A stretch of DNA of 64,000 bases from Coleofasciculus sp. FACHB-T130 (GCF_014695375.1 NZ_JACJOG010000035.1:1-64000), one strand, 5' to 3'; counted from the stretch's first letter, positions 45,259 to 54,791 are shown. Numbers and translations are program-made. The notes: generated by a model from the letters alone, not told the origin.

Positions 45259-46974
45259 ATGTATTCTACTGTCATTAAGGAAATTAGTTTCTGTATCTAT
45301 CAAACCATTATTTTTGTTCAGCAACAGCAGCCAAAATTATTAACTGAAAAGTACCGGAATGTTCCCTGGGGTGATGCTCCTTATCAATCCTCTTTCCTAT
45401 TAAAACTGCAAACAGAACTTAACAAAGCACCCGATAAAGATGCACTAATTAAAACAATACAAAAATTACTGAAATTAATCTTAACTCCTCAATGTTTAGA
45501 ATTGCCGATATCTAGTAAATTAATAGAAAAACTCCGTATTTTAATCGATTCAGCATCTGAAATAGATCCTGGAAATGGCTCAGCCTTTTCACATCCAGCA
45601 GAAGCGCCGCGAGTGCTGATTCCAGAGCAACATATCGCGATTTTGCTTTTGGATGCCGAAAACTTACAAATCGATACCGAAACAGAAAAGTTTTTAACAA
45701 CCGTCTGCACCTACTTTATCCAGGTTAAAATTGCCTTTGCAAATTGGCGGCGCATGGGTAAATTAGATGCGGAATTGCATGAACGCGGCTATGATTTAAT
45801 TCACGTTCCTGCTGGTAGAGATAACGCTGATGGAAAAATGATAGCAGTTGGCTTATCAATCCGCGAACATTACCCAAAAGTTAAGGAAGTCTTAGTTTGT
45901 TCATCAGATACAGTGATGACAAATCTTTGCAACCATCTTCAGAAATATGGATTAACGGTATATCGGGTTTTTCGACACGGTTCTAATATAACGGTATCTA
46001 ACTATAAAACAGGTGAAATTGAAACTTATACGCCTAAAGACTTACCAGTTATTCCACCGTTAATGCAATGTATTAGTTATTTAAAATTGCTGCTCGTAGA
46101 AGAACAAGAACGGGCTAAAATTCAGTGGGTAAAGTTATCTGCCCTAGCTCAGTTATTTTACGAAAAGTACGAAATTACTATCAATCAAGTTGTTGATACT
46201 TATAGCCCCGGGAAGACTGATAAAGATATTTTCATAGATAAACCCTCAGATTTTGTAGTACATCAACTCCCCGAAACTTCTGAGGTATATATAACTCTAT
46301 TTAAAGTCGGTCAAGTGACCAAAACGACTAAACAAGAGCCTGAGTTAAAAACTGATAAAACTCAAGCCGGGAATCAGACTTTAGTTGAACCCCAAAAAGC
46401 GCCAGAAAATTCTAAACTTGAACAGCAATCAGACGATAAACTTCAAGCTTTATCTACTATTACTTCTCTAGCAGAACTAGAAAATGCAGTTTTAAATATT
46501 ATTCAGGCAATGCAAGCCCAATCTTTAGATGCAAAAATATTAATAGGACCGCTGGGTGGAGAATTCAGTAAAGTGTATGGTGAATCTCCGACTGCATTAC
46601 TTAAAAAACTAAAATCCGGTACTAATTTCACCCAGTTTTTACAGTCATCTTCTAAGTTAAAAGTTGAGAAAAATGGGCAAGGTTATCAGGTAGCGATCGC
46701 TCACCCTTACTTATCTAAAATTAACTCTTGCCTTGAGCTGGAACAAGTGCTATTAAATATATTGAATAGTTTAACGGCTGAATCTCCAAAAAGCTATATT
46801 CCCCTAGAAACTTTAGGAGGAGAATTTCATAAGCAATACAATCAACCAATCTCTGAAATTATCAAACAATTTAATCCAGAAGGTAGCTTTACTCAATTTA
46901 TAAAGTCTTATAGTTGCTTCAAGGTAGAGAAAACCAATAAAGGATATCAAGTAGCGATCGCTCAGAACTCCTAA
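45259..46974 (+). CDS. NYN-domain protein with OST-HTH/LOTUS repeats
   Basis: A 571-residue protein. Residues 1-120 are helical and unassigned. The NYN (PIN-like) nuclease domain spans about 122-255: AILLLDAEN with Asp132, the D-N-A-D-G-K-M stretch and CSSDTVMTNL supply the acidic metal site. After a possible degenerate unit (about 265-350) and a charged linker come two clear OST-HTH/LOTUS domains (about 405-485 and 488-568), each with GGEF.K.Y......LK, FTQF and a KVEK..QGYQVAIA ending. OST-HTH domains bind RNA, so a targeted ribonuclease or RNA-binding regulator is inferred. The gene diverges from ubiD across about 145 bases. Confidence 0.85.
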   Translation: MYSTVIKEISFCIYQTIIFVQQQQPKLLTEKYRNVPWGDAPYQSSFLLKLQTELNKAPDKDALIKTIQKLLKLILTPQCLELPISSKLIEKLRILIDSASEIDPGNGSAFSHPAEAPRVLIPEQHIAILLLDAENLQIDTETEKFLTTVCTYFIQVKIAFANWRRMGKLDAELHERGYDLIHVPAGRDNADGKMIAVGLSIREHYPKVKEVLVCSSDTVMTNLCNHLQKYGLTVYRVFRHGSNITVSNYKTGEIETYTPKDLPVIPPLMQCISYLKLLLVEEQERAKIQWVKLSALAQLFYEKYEITINQVVDTYSPGKTDKDIFIDKPSDFVVHQLPETSEVYITLFKVGQVTKTTKQEPELKTDKTQAGNQTLVEPQKAPENSKLEQQSDDKLQALSTITSLAELENAVLNIIQAMQAQSLDAKILIGPLGGEFSKVYGESPTALLKKLKSGTNFTQFLQSSSKLKVEKNGQGYQVAIAHPYLSKINSCLELEQVLLNILNSLTAESPKSYIPLETLGGEFHKQYNQPISEIIKQFNPEGSFTQFIKSYSCFKVEKTNKGYQVAIAQNS

Positions 46975-47015
46975 ATCAAAACTTAATCCATTGCCTATCT
47001 CAAGCGAATTAATTC

Positions 47016-48488
47016 TTAGATGCCAAAAAGGCTTTGAATTCGTTGTCTGATTCGGATTAAAGGAGTCTGTTCGGAGACTTCTTCTGTCAGTATTCCCAAA
47101 TCTCGTAACGCCTGTTGTCGTTCTGATAACTTTTGGGCAATCTGATCGGCTAACTCCTGATGCGTGACTAAAAGCTTCTGTAAGTCGTTGCGGTCTACGA
47201 CAAACAAAATGGAATCTTCCAAAGTGCGAACTGTTGCCGAACGGGGAGTTCCTAGTAACAAAGAAATTTCTCCAAAAAATTCACCTTTGTGAAGCGTGGC
47301 AATATATTTCTCTGCTTTTTGAGAAAAGACTTCTACTGAGCCAGTCAGAATAATATAAAATGAATCGCCGGGGTCATTTTCTTGACAAACAGCCTGTCCG
47401 TTTGGATACAGTTGTCGATATCCGTACTCAATCAATTGTCGCAGTTCTAAATCCGTACACGACTCAAAGAAAGTAACTCTTCGCAACAAATCGCGCAGCG
47501 TCCAATTATCGGGGGATTTGGGAAGAACTTTGGGGTTGGGTGTGATGGTGTTATTGGGCGAACTGACTTTGCCATTAGGAACATCTGTCGCGCTGGTTTT
47601 ATGAAACCGATGCGTTATTTCTTCTAAATTGCGAATGTGGATATCCCTCTGGGGAAAAGGAATGGAGATTCCCCGGTCGCGAAATTCATTCTCAATCGCA
47701 AAGTTTAAAGAACTTTTGATGGGATCGCTACCCTGCGGTCGATCGATCCAAACTAATAGCTCAAAATTTAAAGAACTTTCCCCAAAATTTTTAAACCAAA
47801 CTTTGGGAGCAGGAGAAGATAAAACGCCTGGTTCCATTCGAGCAGCCGCTAAAAGTGCTTCTGTGACTAAGATGGGTTCGCTCCCATAGGCAACTCCAAT
47901 TGGGATATGGATGCGACACTTGGGGTCCTTATAAGTCCAGTTAATAATATGGTTTTCTACAAATCGAACATTGGGAACGATGACAAAAACGCCATCCAGC
48001 GTCCGAACAATTGTAGAACGAATAGAAATATTTTCTACAGTTCCTAAAAGACCATCAACTTCAATAAAGTCTCCGGCTCTAATCGGTTGTTCAAAAAGTA
48101 GCGTCAATCCACTGATAAAGTTGCTGGATAAATTTTGTAACCCGAATCCTAACCCAATCCCAATCACTCCAGCGAATACCGTTAGAGAACTCAGGTTGAT
48201 GCCTGCTGTTTGCAGGACAATCATAAATCCGAAACCGGCTAAAAGGTAGCCGATGACGGCGGCGATCGCTTCTCGCGTTCCTCGATCCAATTTCACTCGC
48301 ACCAGAATTTTTCGCTTAATCCACTCGCTGGTAGCGCGAGAAGCAATAAAGACAGCGATCGCTAACATAATCAGTTGGACAATCGAACCGAGGGAAAGAC
48401 GGGTGTTACCGATTTCAAAAACCGGAGTTGTAAATAGCTGGGACAAGCCAGTAAATATTTCCCCTGTCGCTTTGACTATCCAATCCAT
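47016..48488 (-). CDS. MscS-type channel with C-terminal cyclic-nucleotide-binding domain
   Basis: A 490-residue membrane protein. Membrane helices lie at about 28-50, 70-95 and 98-135, the last being the Gly/Ala-rich pore helix (GVIGIGLGFGLQNLSSNFIS). The MscS beta and alpha/beta domains follow (RAGDFIEVDGLLGTVENISI, RSTIVRTLDG, VFVIVPN). The C-terminal 130 residues are a cNMP-binding domain (FFESCTDLELRQL, GDSFYIILTGSVEVF, GEFFGEISLLLGTPRSATVR), with the Glu and Arg of the phosphate-binding cassette present. This architecture is that of bacterial cyclic-nucleotide-gated MscS-like channels. Cyclic nucleotide would come from enzymes such as the cyclase at 11276. Confidence 0.9.
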   Translation of the reverse strand: MDWIVKATGEIFTGLSQLFTTPVFEIGNTRLSLGSIVQLIMLAIAVFIASRATSEWIKRKILVRVKLDRGTREAIAAVIGYLLAGFGFMIVLQTAGINLSSLTVFAGVIGIGLGFGLQNLSSNFISGLTLLFEQPIRAGDFIEVDGLLGTVENISIRSTIVRTLDGVFVIVPNVRFVENHIINWTYKDPKCRIHIPIGVAYGSEPILVTEALLAAARMEPGVLSSPAPKVWFKNFGESSLNFELLVWIDRPQGSDPIKSSLNFAIENEFRDRGISIPFPQRDIHIRNLEEITHRFHKTSATDVPNGKVSSPNNTITPNPKVLPKSPDNWTLRDLLRRVTFFESCTDLELRQLIEYGYRQLYPNGQAVCQENDPGDSFYIILTGSVEVFSQKAEKYIATLHKGEFFGEISLLLGTPRSATVRTLEDSILFVVDRNDLQKLLVTHQELADQIAQKLSERQQALRDLGILTEEVSEQTPLIRIRQRIQSLFGI

Positions 48489-48829
48489 GATTTATTCAAC
48501 CTGAAGCAGGAACTCTCACACACTTTGTCCATCACAGCCTTGATTTTTACGAAATGTCAAGGTTTTTTCTGGATAGTCTGCCCATTTTCTCGGTTTCTGC
48601 TTTGAGAGGCTCTACCAGGAAATGCCTACTGGATGGGCTTGCTACCGTGCTTAGGTGCTGCTAAGGGGTTCCACCCTCTTCCTAGGCTTTCTCGGTGATT
48701 GCTGGAAGCAAGAGCGTCCTGAGAGCGTTCTTAGGCGTCTCCTCGCTCTGCAAACGAGAAATCACTGGTTTGAGCAGAATCAATCGCGGTCAGTATGATG
48801 GGAGAAGATGTAAAGAAATGTAAAGGAAT
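48489..48829. other. Divergent intergenic region, MscS / SDR
   Basis: 341 bases without a gene. The central part (about 48600-48760) has a high, even GC content and several short CTAGG- and GAGCG-type words unlike a simple promoter. I could not match it to a repeat or RNA family. Confidence 0.35.
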
Positions 48830-49531
48830 ATGCAAGATAAAGTCGTTGTCATCGTTGGTGCCACTGGCGGCATTGGTTCCGTCTTAACTCGCAAACTGGC
48901 ACCGATGGGGGCGCGGTTGGTACTGGCAGCAAGAGATAGCAGTCGGTTGGCAAACTTGGCATCTGGACTCCCCCAAGTCTTAACCGTACCGACAGATATT
49001 ACTAAACCGCAGCAAGTGGAGACGCTAATGGAAAAAGCGATCGCCCACTTTGGTCAAATTGATGTTTTAGTCAATGCGGCGGGCGCTGGCGTCCTGAAGC
49101 AATACAACCAGTTAGAACCCGCAGATTTAGACGCCATGCTCGACGTGAACTTAAAAGGCAGCTTCTACACCTGTCAGGCAGCAGCGGAGGCGATGAAGGA
49201 GCATAAAAGCGGTCATATCTGCAATGTAGTAGGGATTCTAGGCAAGCACTCAATGGCGATGGCAGCGGCTTACTGTGCCTCAAAATTTGGCGTCGTGGGT
49301 TTCAGCAAGTGTATGGCAGATGAACTGAAGCGCTTCGGCATCAAGTTCACCCTGTTCTATTTTGGCGGCGTTGATTCTCCTTTTTGGGATAATGTCAGCC
49401 TAAAAGTCGATCGCAAAAAGATGCTCAGCCCTGAAACTGCTGCTGATGCAATTCTGTTCGCGCTCAGCGCCGATCCGCAAGCGGTGCCGATGGAAATTAA
49501 TATTCAGCCAGAAAGCCACCTGTTTTTCTAA
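48830..49531 (+). CDS. Short-chain dehydrogenase/reductase
   Basis: A 233-residue NAD(P)-dependent SDR. The cofactor site is VGATGGIGSVL near residues 8-18, with NAAGAG at about 82. The catalytic Tyr and Lys are in YCASK near 145-149, preceded by the Ser-bearing VGILGKHSMAMAA segment. The basic residue after strand 2 (AARDSSRL) favours NADP. The substrate is unknown. The gene is monocistronic as far as can be seen, about 225 bases before the HPPD gene. Confidence 0.88.
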   Translation: MQDKVVVIVGATGGIGSVLTRKLAPMGARLVLAARDSSRLANLASGLPQVLTVPTDITKPQQVETLMEKAIAHFGQIDVLVNAAGAGVLKQYNQLEPADLDAMLDVNLKGSFYTCQAAAEAMKEHKSGHICNVVGILGKHSMAMAAAYCASKFGVVGFSKCMADELKRFGIKFTLFYFGGVDSPFWDNVSLKVDRKKMLSPETAADAILFALSADPQAVPMEINIQPESHLFF

Positions 49532-49757
49532 ATCGTCATCGCGAACTGAGTACACCACGTATAAAATCTGCTGTTTTTTACTGGCTCTGTGCTACTCTCT
49601 CCATCTCCCACTCAGTCGTTGACAAAGCCAGGGAAACCCAGATCCTAAAGCACTCAGCACTTTATCAAAGGAGGGATTCTTTCTCAAGAATGACCTGCAA
49701 ATGCCAGGAAGAGGGCAAAATTTACACTCAGGTAGAGCTGCTCAGACTGGATAAACC

Positions 49758-50882
49758 ATGAAAATTGACCATGTTCACTTCTATGTTGAAGATGCCAAAG
49801 CGTCGCGCGACTGGTTTGTGCTACTGCTGGGCTTTCAAGCAGTAGCCGTTGGGGTAAGCAACCACACTCGCACGGAAGTGATCAAAAGCGGCTCAGTCTA
49901 TTTTTTGCTGTCTTCACCCCTGGCATCGACGAGTCCCGTTGCCCAGTTTCTGCACCAACATCCTCCTGGCGTTGCTGACATCGCTTTTAGCGTTCCAGAC
50001 GTGGAAGCGGTGATGACGAAGGCGGTCAATGGGGGCGCTAAGGTGTTGCAACCCATCCAAGAACAGCAACAGGGAAAAGGCTTGCTGAAGTGGGGCAAGA
50101 TTGCCGCCTGGGGTTCTTTGAGTCATACCTTGATAGAAAGGCAACCTAGGCTTGTTGAGCGCCAAAATAGAGCTTTTATTTCGACTTTTCCCCAGCTTGA
50201 CTGGGATGGAGGGAAAGTCTTATTTGATGATGATTCCGAGCTGTTGGATGGCAGTAGCAATAGCGGCTTCGCGTTTGGCGGTATCGATCATGTCGTGCTG
50301 AATGTTGCTGCTGGGGACTTGGATCGGGCAGTTGCCTGGTATGAAAAGACGCTAGCGTTTATACCGCAGCAGTCATTTGCGATTCAAACCGAGCGTTCGG
50401 GACTGCACAGTAAGGTGATGCTTCATCCGGATGGTTGGGTTAAGTTACCGATTAATCAACCCACATCTGCAAATTCCCAAATTCAGGAATTTTTGGAGGT
50501 GAATCGGGGGCCAGGAGTTCAGCATATTGCTTTGCAAACGCCCAATATTGTGAATGCGATCGCCTATCTCCGTCAACGCGGTCTACCCTTTCTGCAAGTC
50601 CCCCGCACCTACTACACGCAACTGCTTCACCGGCAAGGACTTCAGCTATCGGAGGCTGAAATTCAGGAAATTGCGGTGCAACAAATTTTGGTGGATTGGG
50701 AGGAAAACTCTCCCGAAGCGTTGCTACTGCAAATCTTCACTCAACCGATTTTTGAACAACCTACTTTCTTCTTTGAGTTAATTGAGCGCCGCTTACAGGC
50801 ACGGGGTTTTGGGGAAGGCAACTTTCGCGCTCTTTTTGAAGCGATTGAACGAGAGCAGATGAAGCGAGGTAGCCTGTATTGA
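49758..50882 (+). CDS. hppD: 4-hydroxyphenylpyruvate dioxygenase
   Basis: A 374-residue two-half VOC-fold iron dioxygenase converting 4-hydroxyphenylpyruvate to homogentisate. In cyanobacteria this feeds tocopherol synthesis. The iron ligands are visible in the C-terminal half: His in GGIDHVVLNV, His in GVQHIALQT and Glu in FFELIERR near the end. The C-terminal helix RALFEAIEREQ closes the active site in the family. The N-terminal half (IDHVHFYVEDA) has the same fold without a full metal site. Length is normal for the enzyme. Confidence 0.9.
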   Translation: MKIDHVHFYVEDAKASRDWFVLLLGFQAVAVGVSNHTRTEVIKSGSVYFLLSSPLASTSPVAQFLHQHPPGVADIAFSVPDVEAVMTKAVNGGAKVLQPIQEQQQGKGLLKWGKIAAWGSLSHTLIERQPRLVERQNRAFISTFPQLDWDGGKVLFDDDSELLDGSSNSGFAFGGIDHVVLNVAAGDLDRAVAWYEKTLAFIPQQSFAIQTERSGLHSKVMLHPDGWVKLPINQPTSANSQIQEFLEVNRGPGVQHIALQTPNIVNAIAYLRQRGLPFLQVPRTYYTQLLHRQGLQLSEAEIQEIAVQQILVDWEENSPEALLLQIFTQPIFEQPTFFFELIERRLQARGFGEGNFRALFEAIEREQMKRGSLY

Positions 50883-50961
50883 GGAACCTATCGGCAGGCA
50901 GGTAAAAAAGGGGTAATTTGTGATTAATCTTAATCATATAGATTAACCCCTGCGTCTAAAA

Positions 50962-51690
50962 ATGTTAAGAATTATCAGTGACTTCGACGGCCCAATTATG
51001 GACGTTTCGGAGCGATATTACCAAGTTTACCAGTTTTGTTTGGAACAGACGCGGCGGGAAGACCAGTCAGTGCGTCAGATGTCTAAGGAGGAGTTTTGGG
51101 GTTTGAAGCGATCGCGCGTCCCAGAACGACAAATCGGCATCCTTTCCGGTCTCGATGAAGAGCAAGCCCAAGCATTTGCGGCACTGCGGCGTCAAACCGT
51201 GCATACGATGCCCTATCTAGTTTATGACGCCCTGGCACCCGGAGCCGTTGACGCTTTAGAAAAAGTACAGCAAGCAGGCGTCGATTTGGTGGTACTAACC
51301 ATGCGCCGTCAGCGAGAGTTAGATTATGCTTTCGGTCGCTACGACTTAGCGCGATTTTTCCCAGAAAATCGGTGCTACCACCTGGCGAACGACTACGTGA
51401 AGACTCGTGACATCGACGACAAACCGCTGCTGATGGAACGTGCGATCGCGGAACTGCCTCCCGCCTCTGATGTGTGGATGATCGGGGATACCGAGGCTGA
51501 TATAATTGCCGCAAAAAACCACGGCGTTAAGGTCATCGGGGTTTTGTGCGGGATACGCGATCGCGCTCAGCTTGAGCAATACCAGCCAGACTTGATCGTA
51601 AACAACCTTGGTGAAGCCGTGGATTTCGTGTTGAGTCAGCCGCTCCCTGAAGAATTAAACATAAAAAATGAAAAATTAAAAATTCTCTAA
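50962..51690 (+). CDS. HAD-superfamily hydrolase
   Basis: A 242-residue phosphatase-like HAD protein. Motif I is SDFDGPIMDV (nucleophile and acid/base Asp near residues 7-9), motif II is VVLTMR, and motif IV is MIGDTEADIIAAKNHGVKVI. A helical cap lies at about 20-90. The substrate is not predictable; phosphoglycolate-type phosphatases are the nearest general group. The last dozen residues are encoded by the 5' arm of the hairpin at 51650-51720, so the C-terminal KNEKLKIL is probably not functional sequence. Confidence 0.82.
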   Translation: MLRIISDFDGPIMDVSERYYQVYQFCLEQTRREDQSVRQMSKEEFWGLKRSRVPERQIGILSGLDEEQAQAFAALRRQTVHTMPYLVYDALAPGAVDALEKVQQAGVDLVVLTMRRQRELDYAFGRYDLARFFPENRCYHLANDYVKTRDIDDKPLLMERAIAELPPASDVWMIGDTEADIIAAKNHGVKVIGVLCGIRDRAQLEQYQPDLIVNNLGEAVDFVLSQPLPEELNIKNEKLKIL

Positions 51691-51720
51691 TTAACTCTTA
51701 ATTTTTCATGTTTAATTCTT
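51650..51720. terminator. Bidirectional A/T-rich hairpin overlapping the HAD gene end
   Basis: AAGAATTAAACAT (51650-51662) pairs with ATGTTTAATTCTT (51708-51720). A nearby inner pair, GAAAAATTAA with TTAATTTTTC, extends the stem. It sits between the converging HAD and CPP1-like genes and includes the HAD stop codon. Confidence 0.7.
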
Positions 51721-51724
51721 AGCT

Positions 51725-52348
51725 TTAGCGCAGAAAGCTACTAACCAGCCAGAGAATAATAAACGTCACCACCGTGACGAATTTATCTGGCGTCAATCCG
51801 ATATTGGAAATTTGCGTCATCAGCACATTATCAAGCAGCGTTCCCAATCCAATTCCAACGAACAACCCCAGCAGCGTCAGCAGGAAAGCGCGACCAAATT
51901 TCCGCTCTTTGCGATTGACCAAAAATAAAGTTAATCCAGCCCCTAACGCCATATTCAATGGCAGCATCGAATCATTGGTGCCTGGATAGGCTGTAATGGC
52001 GCTCAATGCCAAGAACAAACCGCTAGGCCACGCCACCTCCTGTAAGGAAGGCGTATCAATCAGATTTTGCAACCAAGCTGGGGAACGGTTGACCGGCACA
52101 GGGGTAAAAGTGGGAGGAGGCGCGATCGCCCGCTCTGGGAACCGAATCCGTTCCGGAACCTTAATTTTTCCCTCTTGGCGCATCCTCAGACGTTCCATTA
52201 AAATCGCATCGTAGGCCGTCTCCATCGCTTCCAGAAGCTCCTTCTCGCCATGATGCTCTTGAAGAAGGCGCTTGCGGGTCTCCTGAATTTCCTCAAAAGT
52301 TGCGTCTTCTGACAGTCCAAGCTTTTCGTAGGGATTTTGCTCGCTCAT
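51725..52348 (-). CDS. CPP1-like J-domain-related membrane protein
   Basis: A 207-residue protein. Residues 1-60 resemble a J-domain (NPYEKLGLSEDATFEEIQ.T.KRLLQEH) but the HPD motif is missing, so it should not act as a normal Hsp70 co-chaperone. Three or four membrane helices follow (about 105-205), ending in VTFIILWLVSSFLR. It matches the CPP1 (chaperone-like protein of POR1) family of cyanobacteria and plants, where the plant member stabilises protochlorophyllide reductase in plastids. The cyanobacterial role is inferred from that. Confidence 0.85.
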   Translation of the reverse strand: MSEQNPYEKLGLSEDATFEEIQETRKRLLQEHHGEKELLEAMETAYDAILMERLRMRQEGKIKVPERIRFPERAIAPPPTFTPVPVNRSPAWLQNLIDTPSLQEVAWPSGLFLALSAITAYPGTNDSMLPLNMALGAGLTLFLVNRKERKFGRAFLLTLLGLFVGIGLGTLLDNVLMTQISNIGLTPDKFVTVVTFIILWLVSSFLR

Positions 52349-52812
52349 CCAAAACCTCCCAGAGATCTATTATTTTTAGCAGTCTTCATCGACTCAATCG
52401 TTTCTGGCAATCTAGCTCCCTATCTACACTGCCAGTTCCTCAGGCTAGAAGAAAGTATCGTTAGCCAGCCGTTCTAACCTATGTAACCTAAAACCCCCTA
52501 ATTCCCGTTGCGAAAAGAGGATCTCCGACCCCATGAGAGCGCGATTGGAATACTTTCACGCTGATTGGAGAAGGTGCTACGGCTCTTGAAGGATGGAATG
52601 GTCATAAATTACTACATTTGGCAAAGTATCTATACATTTCCCGTGAAGTTTTGTCATACTGGTTCTTTGTTCAAAGCCGTTCAAGCCCTTGAAATCACTG
52701 CCTAATCGCAGTTGACCCTTAGCCTTGAGTGCCTACATTCATCCTATCCTCCAAGTTAGTTTAGCTTGATCCTTGAACACAAGCGCTTCTCTCGAAAGAC
52801 ACTTTTATTCGT
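52349..52812. other. Intergenic region without recognised gene
   Basis: About 464 bases between two minus-strand genes. No coding frame, RNA or strong hairpin was recognised. The CPP1-like promoter should lie at the left end. Confidence 0.35.
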
Positions 52813-53094
52813 TTACCAGCTAACCGTCAGATGATTTATCCGGATTCGCTCGGCAAATTTAATTTTTTTAGACAAAAAATACTTAAAACAAACCGCCAGA
52901 CTCCCCATCGTGGAGACTTGACGATTACGAGATATTTTCACTAACTGGGGAGAGCGACGATAATTGTCTAAAATGCTCATTACGTCATTAAGCTTGGGAA
53001 TATTAATAAGGTAAGGAAGCGATTTTTCGCCTTCCAAAGCGCTTATTTCCCCGACTCGACCTGTTTGCTTAAAATACCGCTGTCCGTTAATCAT
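52813..53094 (-). CDS. Small protein of unknown function divergent from a response regulator
   Basis: A 93-residue basic protein (MINGQRYFKQTGRVGEISAL). It has no signal peptide or membrane segment. The sequence has many Arg/Lys and no motif I recognise. Its start is only 23 bases from the start of the OmpR-type gene on the other strand, so the two would share a promoter region. It may be a real small gene, but chance is not excluded. Confidence 0.4.
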   Translation of the reverse strand: MINGQRYFKQTGRVGEISALEGEKSLPYLINIPKLNDVMSILDNYRRSPQLVKISRNRQVSTMGSLAVCFKYFLSKKIKFAERIRINHLTVSW

Positions 53095-53117
53095 AATCCA
53101 GTTCTTAGTGGAAAGTT

Positions 53118-53852
53118 ATGGTCCTGGCTTCCGCAACTCACAAGATTCTTGTCGTGGATGACGATCCGGCCATCCGGAATCTCATCTATCGCTTCTTAAG
53201 TCAGCAAAACTATCAAATGGAGTCTGCTGAAGACGGCAAGACCGCCCGCGCCGTGTTTGATCAATTCAACCCAAACCTGGTGATTCTGGACGTGAATTTG
53301 CCTGACGCGAATGGCTATCAACTCTGCAAAGAATTGCAAAGCCGCACCGACGTATTAGTACTGCTGCTAACGAGTCGCGCCGACGAAAACGATAAAATCC
53401 ACGGCTTCTCCCAGGGTGCGGATGACTACATTACCAAGCCTTTTAGCTTAGGAGAGTTAGGCGTCCGCGTCGGGGCGCTTTTAAAGCGCCATCGACCCCT
53501 GAAAGTCGCCGAACAGCAACGCCTCATCTTTGACAAACTGGTGATCGATCCAGTGCGTCGAGAGGTGAATCTGAGCGATCAACCAGTCCCCTTGACCGCC
53601 TTAGAATTTAATTTGTTGCATTTCTTGGCGAGTCATCCCGGTCGGGTTTGGCGTCGAGCCGAGTTAATCAAGGAAGTTTGGGCTTCTGACTACATTGGAG
53701 ACCCACGGGTTGTTGACGTTCATATCGGGCAGATTCGCAAGAAGATAGAAATCGATTCTACTCAGCCTGAGTTAATTCAAACGGTTCGGGGCGTCGGTTA
53801 CAAATTTGAAGTTCCGGGTAAACCCGAACTCAATGGCAAAGCGGAGCGCTGA
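53118..53852 (+). CDS. OmpR/PhoB-family response regulator
   Basis: A 244-residue two-component regulator. The receiver (about 8-122) has the acidic pocket VVDDDP, the phospho-acceptor Asp in VILDVNLPDANGY, Thr in LLLTSRADENDKI and Lys in YITKPFS. The C-terminal winged helix (about 140-235) has LTALEFNLLHFLASHPGRVW, VDVHIGQIRKKIE and the ending TVRGVGYKFE. All key residues are present, so it should be phosphorylated by a kinase encoded elsewhere. Which cyanobacterial OmpR subgroup it belongs to cannot be settled by eye. Confidence 0.9.
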   Translation: MVLASATHKILVVDDDPAIRNLIYRFLSQQNYQMESAEDGKTARAVFDQFNPNLVILDVNLPDANGYQLCKELQSRTDVLVLLLTSRADENDKIHGFSQGADDYITKPFSLGELGVRVGALLKRHRPLKVAEQQRLIFDKLVIDPVRREVNLSDQPVPLTALEFNLLHFLASHPGRVWRRAELIKEVWASDYIGDPRVVDVHIGQIRKKIEIDSTQPELIQTVRGVGYKFEVPGKPELNGKAER

Positions 53853-53926
53853 AACGAATGGTTCAAGAACATCAAAGCCTCAAATCATAGTTTTTGCTAG
53901 GGAAAAAACGCTTGAGTTCTTTTTTG

Positions 53927-54769
53927 ATGCTACGCAAGTGTCCGGAGAATGCCAATCGGTTCGCTATCCTACCCCCTCTCATCCTGCTAAGTCTGGTTAT
54001 GAGTCTTCTGCTGGGGGCTTGCAGTGCCCCAGCTATTTCCCCAAAGGCATCTGAATCTACATCTACCACGCTGACTGTTGCTGCTGCTGCTTCGTTGAGC
54101 GAAGCTTTTACAGAGATTGCCACATCCTTTCAAGCTCAGCTTCCTACCTTTACCGTTCACTTTAATTTTGCCGCTTCTGGTTTCTTGCAAAAGCAAATCG
54201 AACGGGGTGCCCCCATTGATGTATTCGCGAGTGCAGCAGCTCGACCGATGGATGCTTTAGAAACGCAGAATTTGTTGCTTCCCCAAACTCGCAAGACGTT
54301 TGCTCGTAATCAATTAGTCCTGGTGGCAACTACTGCTCAAACCCCTTGGCTGAAGAAACTATCTGACTTAAGGGATAGTCGTCTGAAACGTTTAGCAATC
54401 GGTAATCCAGCTACAGTGCCAGCGGGAGAGTACGCAAAAATAGCTCTGGAAAAAGAAAATCTTTATACCAAACTGGAAAAAGAAAAAAAGTTAGTCTTTG
54501 GTGACAATGTGCGTCAAGTTTTGACTTATGTGGAGCAGGGAAATGTTGACGCCGCCCTTGTCTATGCAACGGATGCGGCGATATCGAAGAAAGTGAAGGC
54601 GATCGCCCGAATTTCCCTTGAATCAACTCGACCTATCCGCTATTGGATAGCGGTTGTCAAGCAAAGTCAAAATTCCCAGCAGGCAAAAGAATTCATCAAC
54701 TTTGTTACTAGTAACAGAGGGCAGCAGATATTGCAGAAATATGGCTTTCTACCAGTCGCTGACAATTAG
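53927..54769 (+). CDS. modA: ModA-like molybdate-binding lipoprotein
   Basis: About 280 residues from ATG 53927; a TTG 33 bases upstream is possible. The signal ends in the lipobox LLGAC. The mature part has the ModA pattern: TVAAAASLSEAFTEIATSFQ, NFAASGFLQKQIERGAPIDV, FASAA, IGNPATVPAGEYAK, VRQVLTYVEQGNVDAALVYA and FVTSNRGQQILQKYGF. It should bind molybdate or tungstate outside the membrane and deliver it to ModBC. No permease or ATPase gene is adjacent, so it works with distant genes or is an orphan. Confidence 0.88.
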   Translation: MLRKCPENANRFAILPPLILLSLVMSLLLGACSAPAISPKASESTSTTLTVAAAASLSEAFTEIATSFQAQLPTFTVHFNFAASGFLQKQIERGAPIDVFASAAARPMDALETQNLLLPQTRKTFARNQLVLVATTAQTPWLKKLSDLRDSRLKRLAIGNPATVPAGEYAKIALEKENLYTKLEKEKKLVFGDNVRQVLTYVEQGNVDAALVYATDAAISKKVKAIARISLESTRPIRYWIAVVKQSQNSQQAKEFINFVTSNRGQQILQKYGFLPVADN

Positions 54770-54791
54770 CGTCTACCCCCTTTCCTGTTCT

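Noticed and set aside
48600-48770. Possible structured RNA in the MscS/SDR spacer
   Set aside because: The GC level stands out, but I could not draw a convincing stem set or match any known RNA. A covariance search would be needed.
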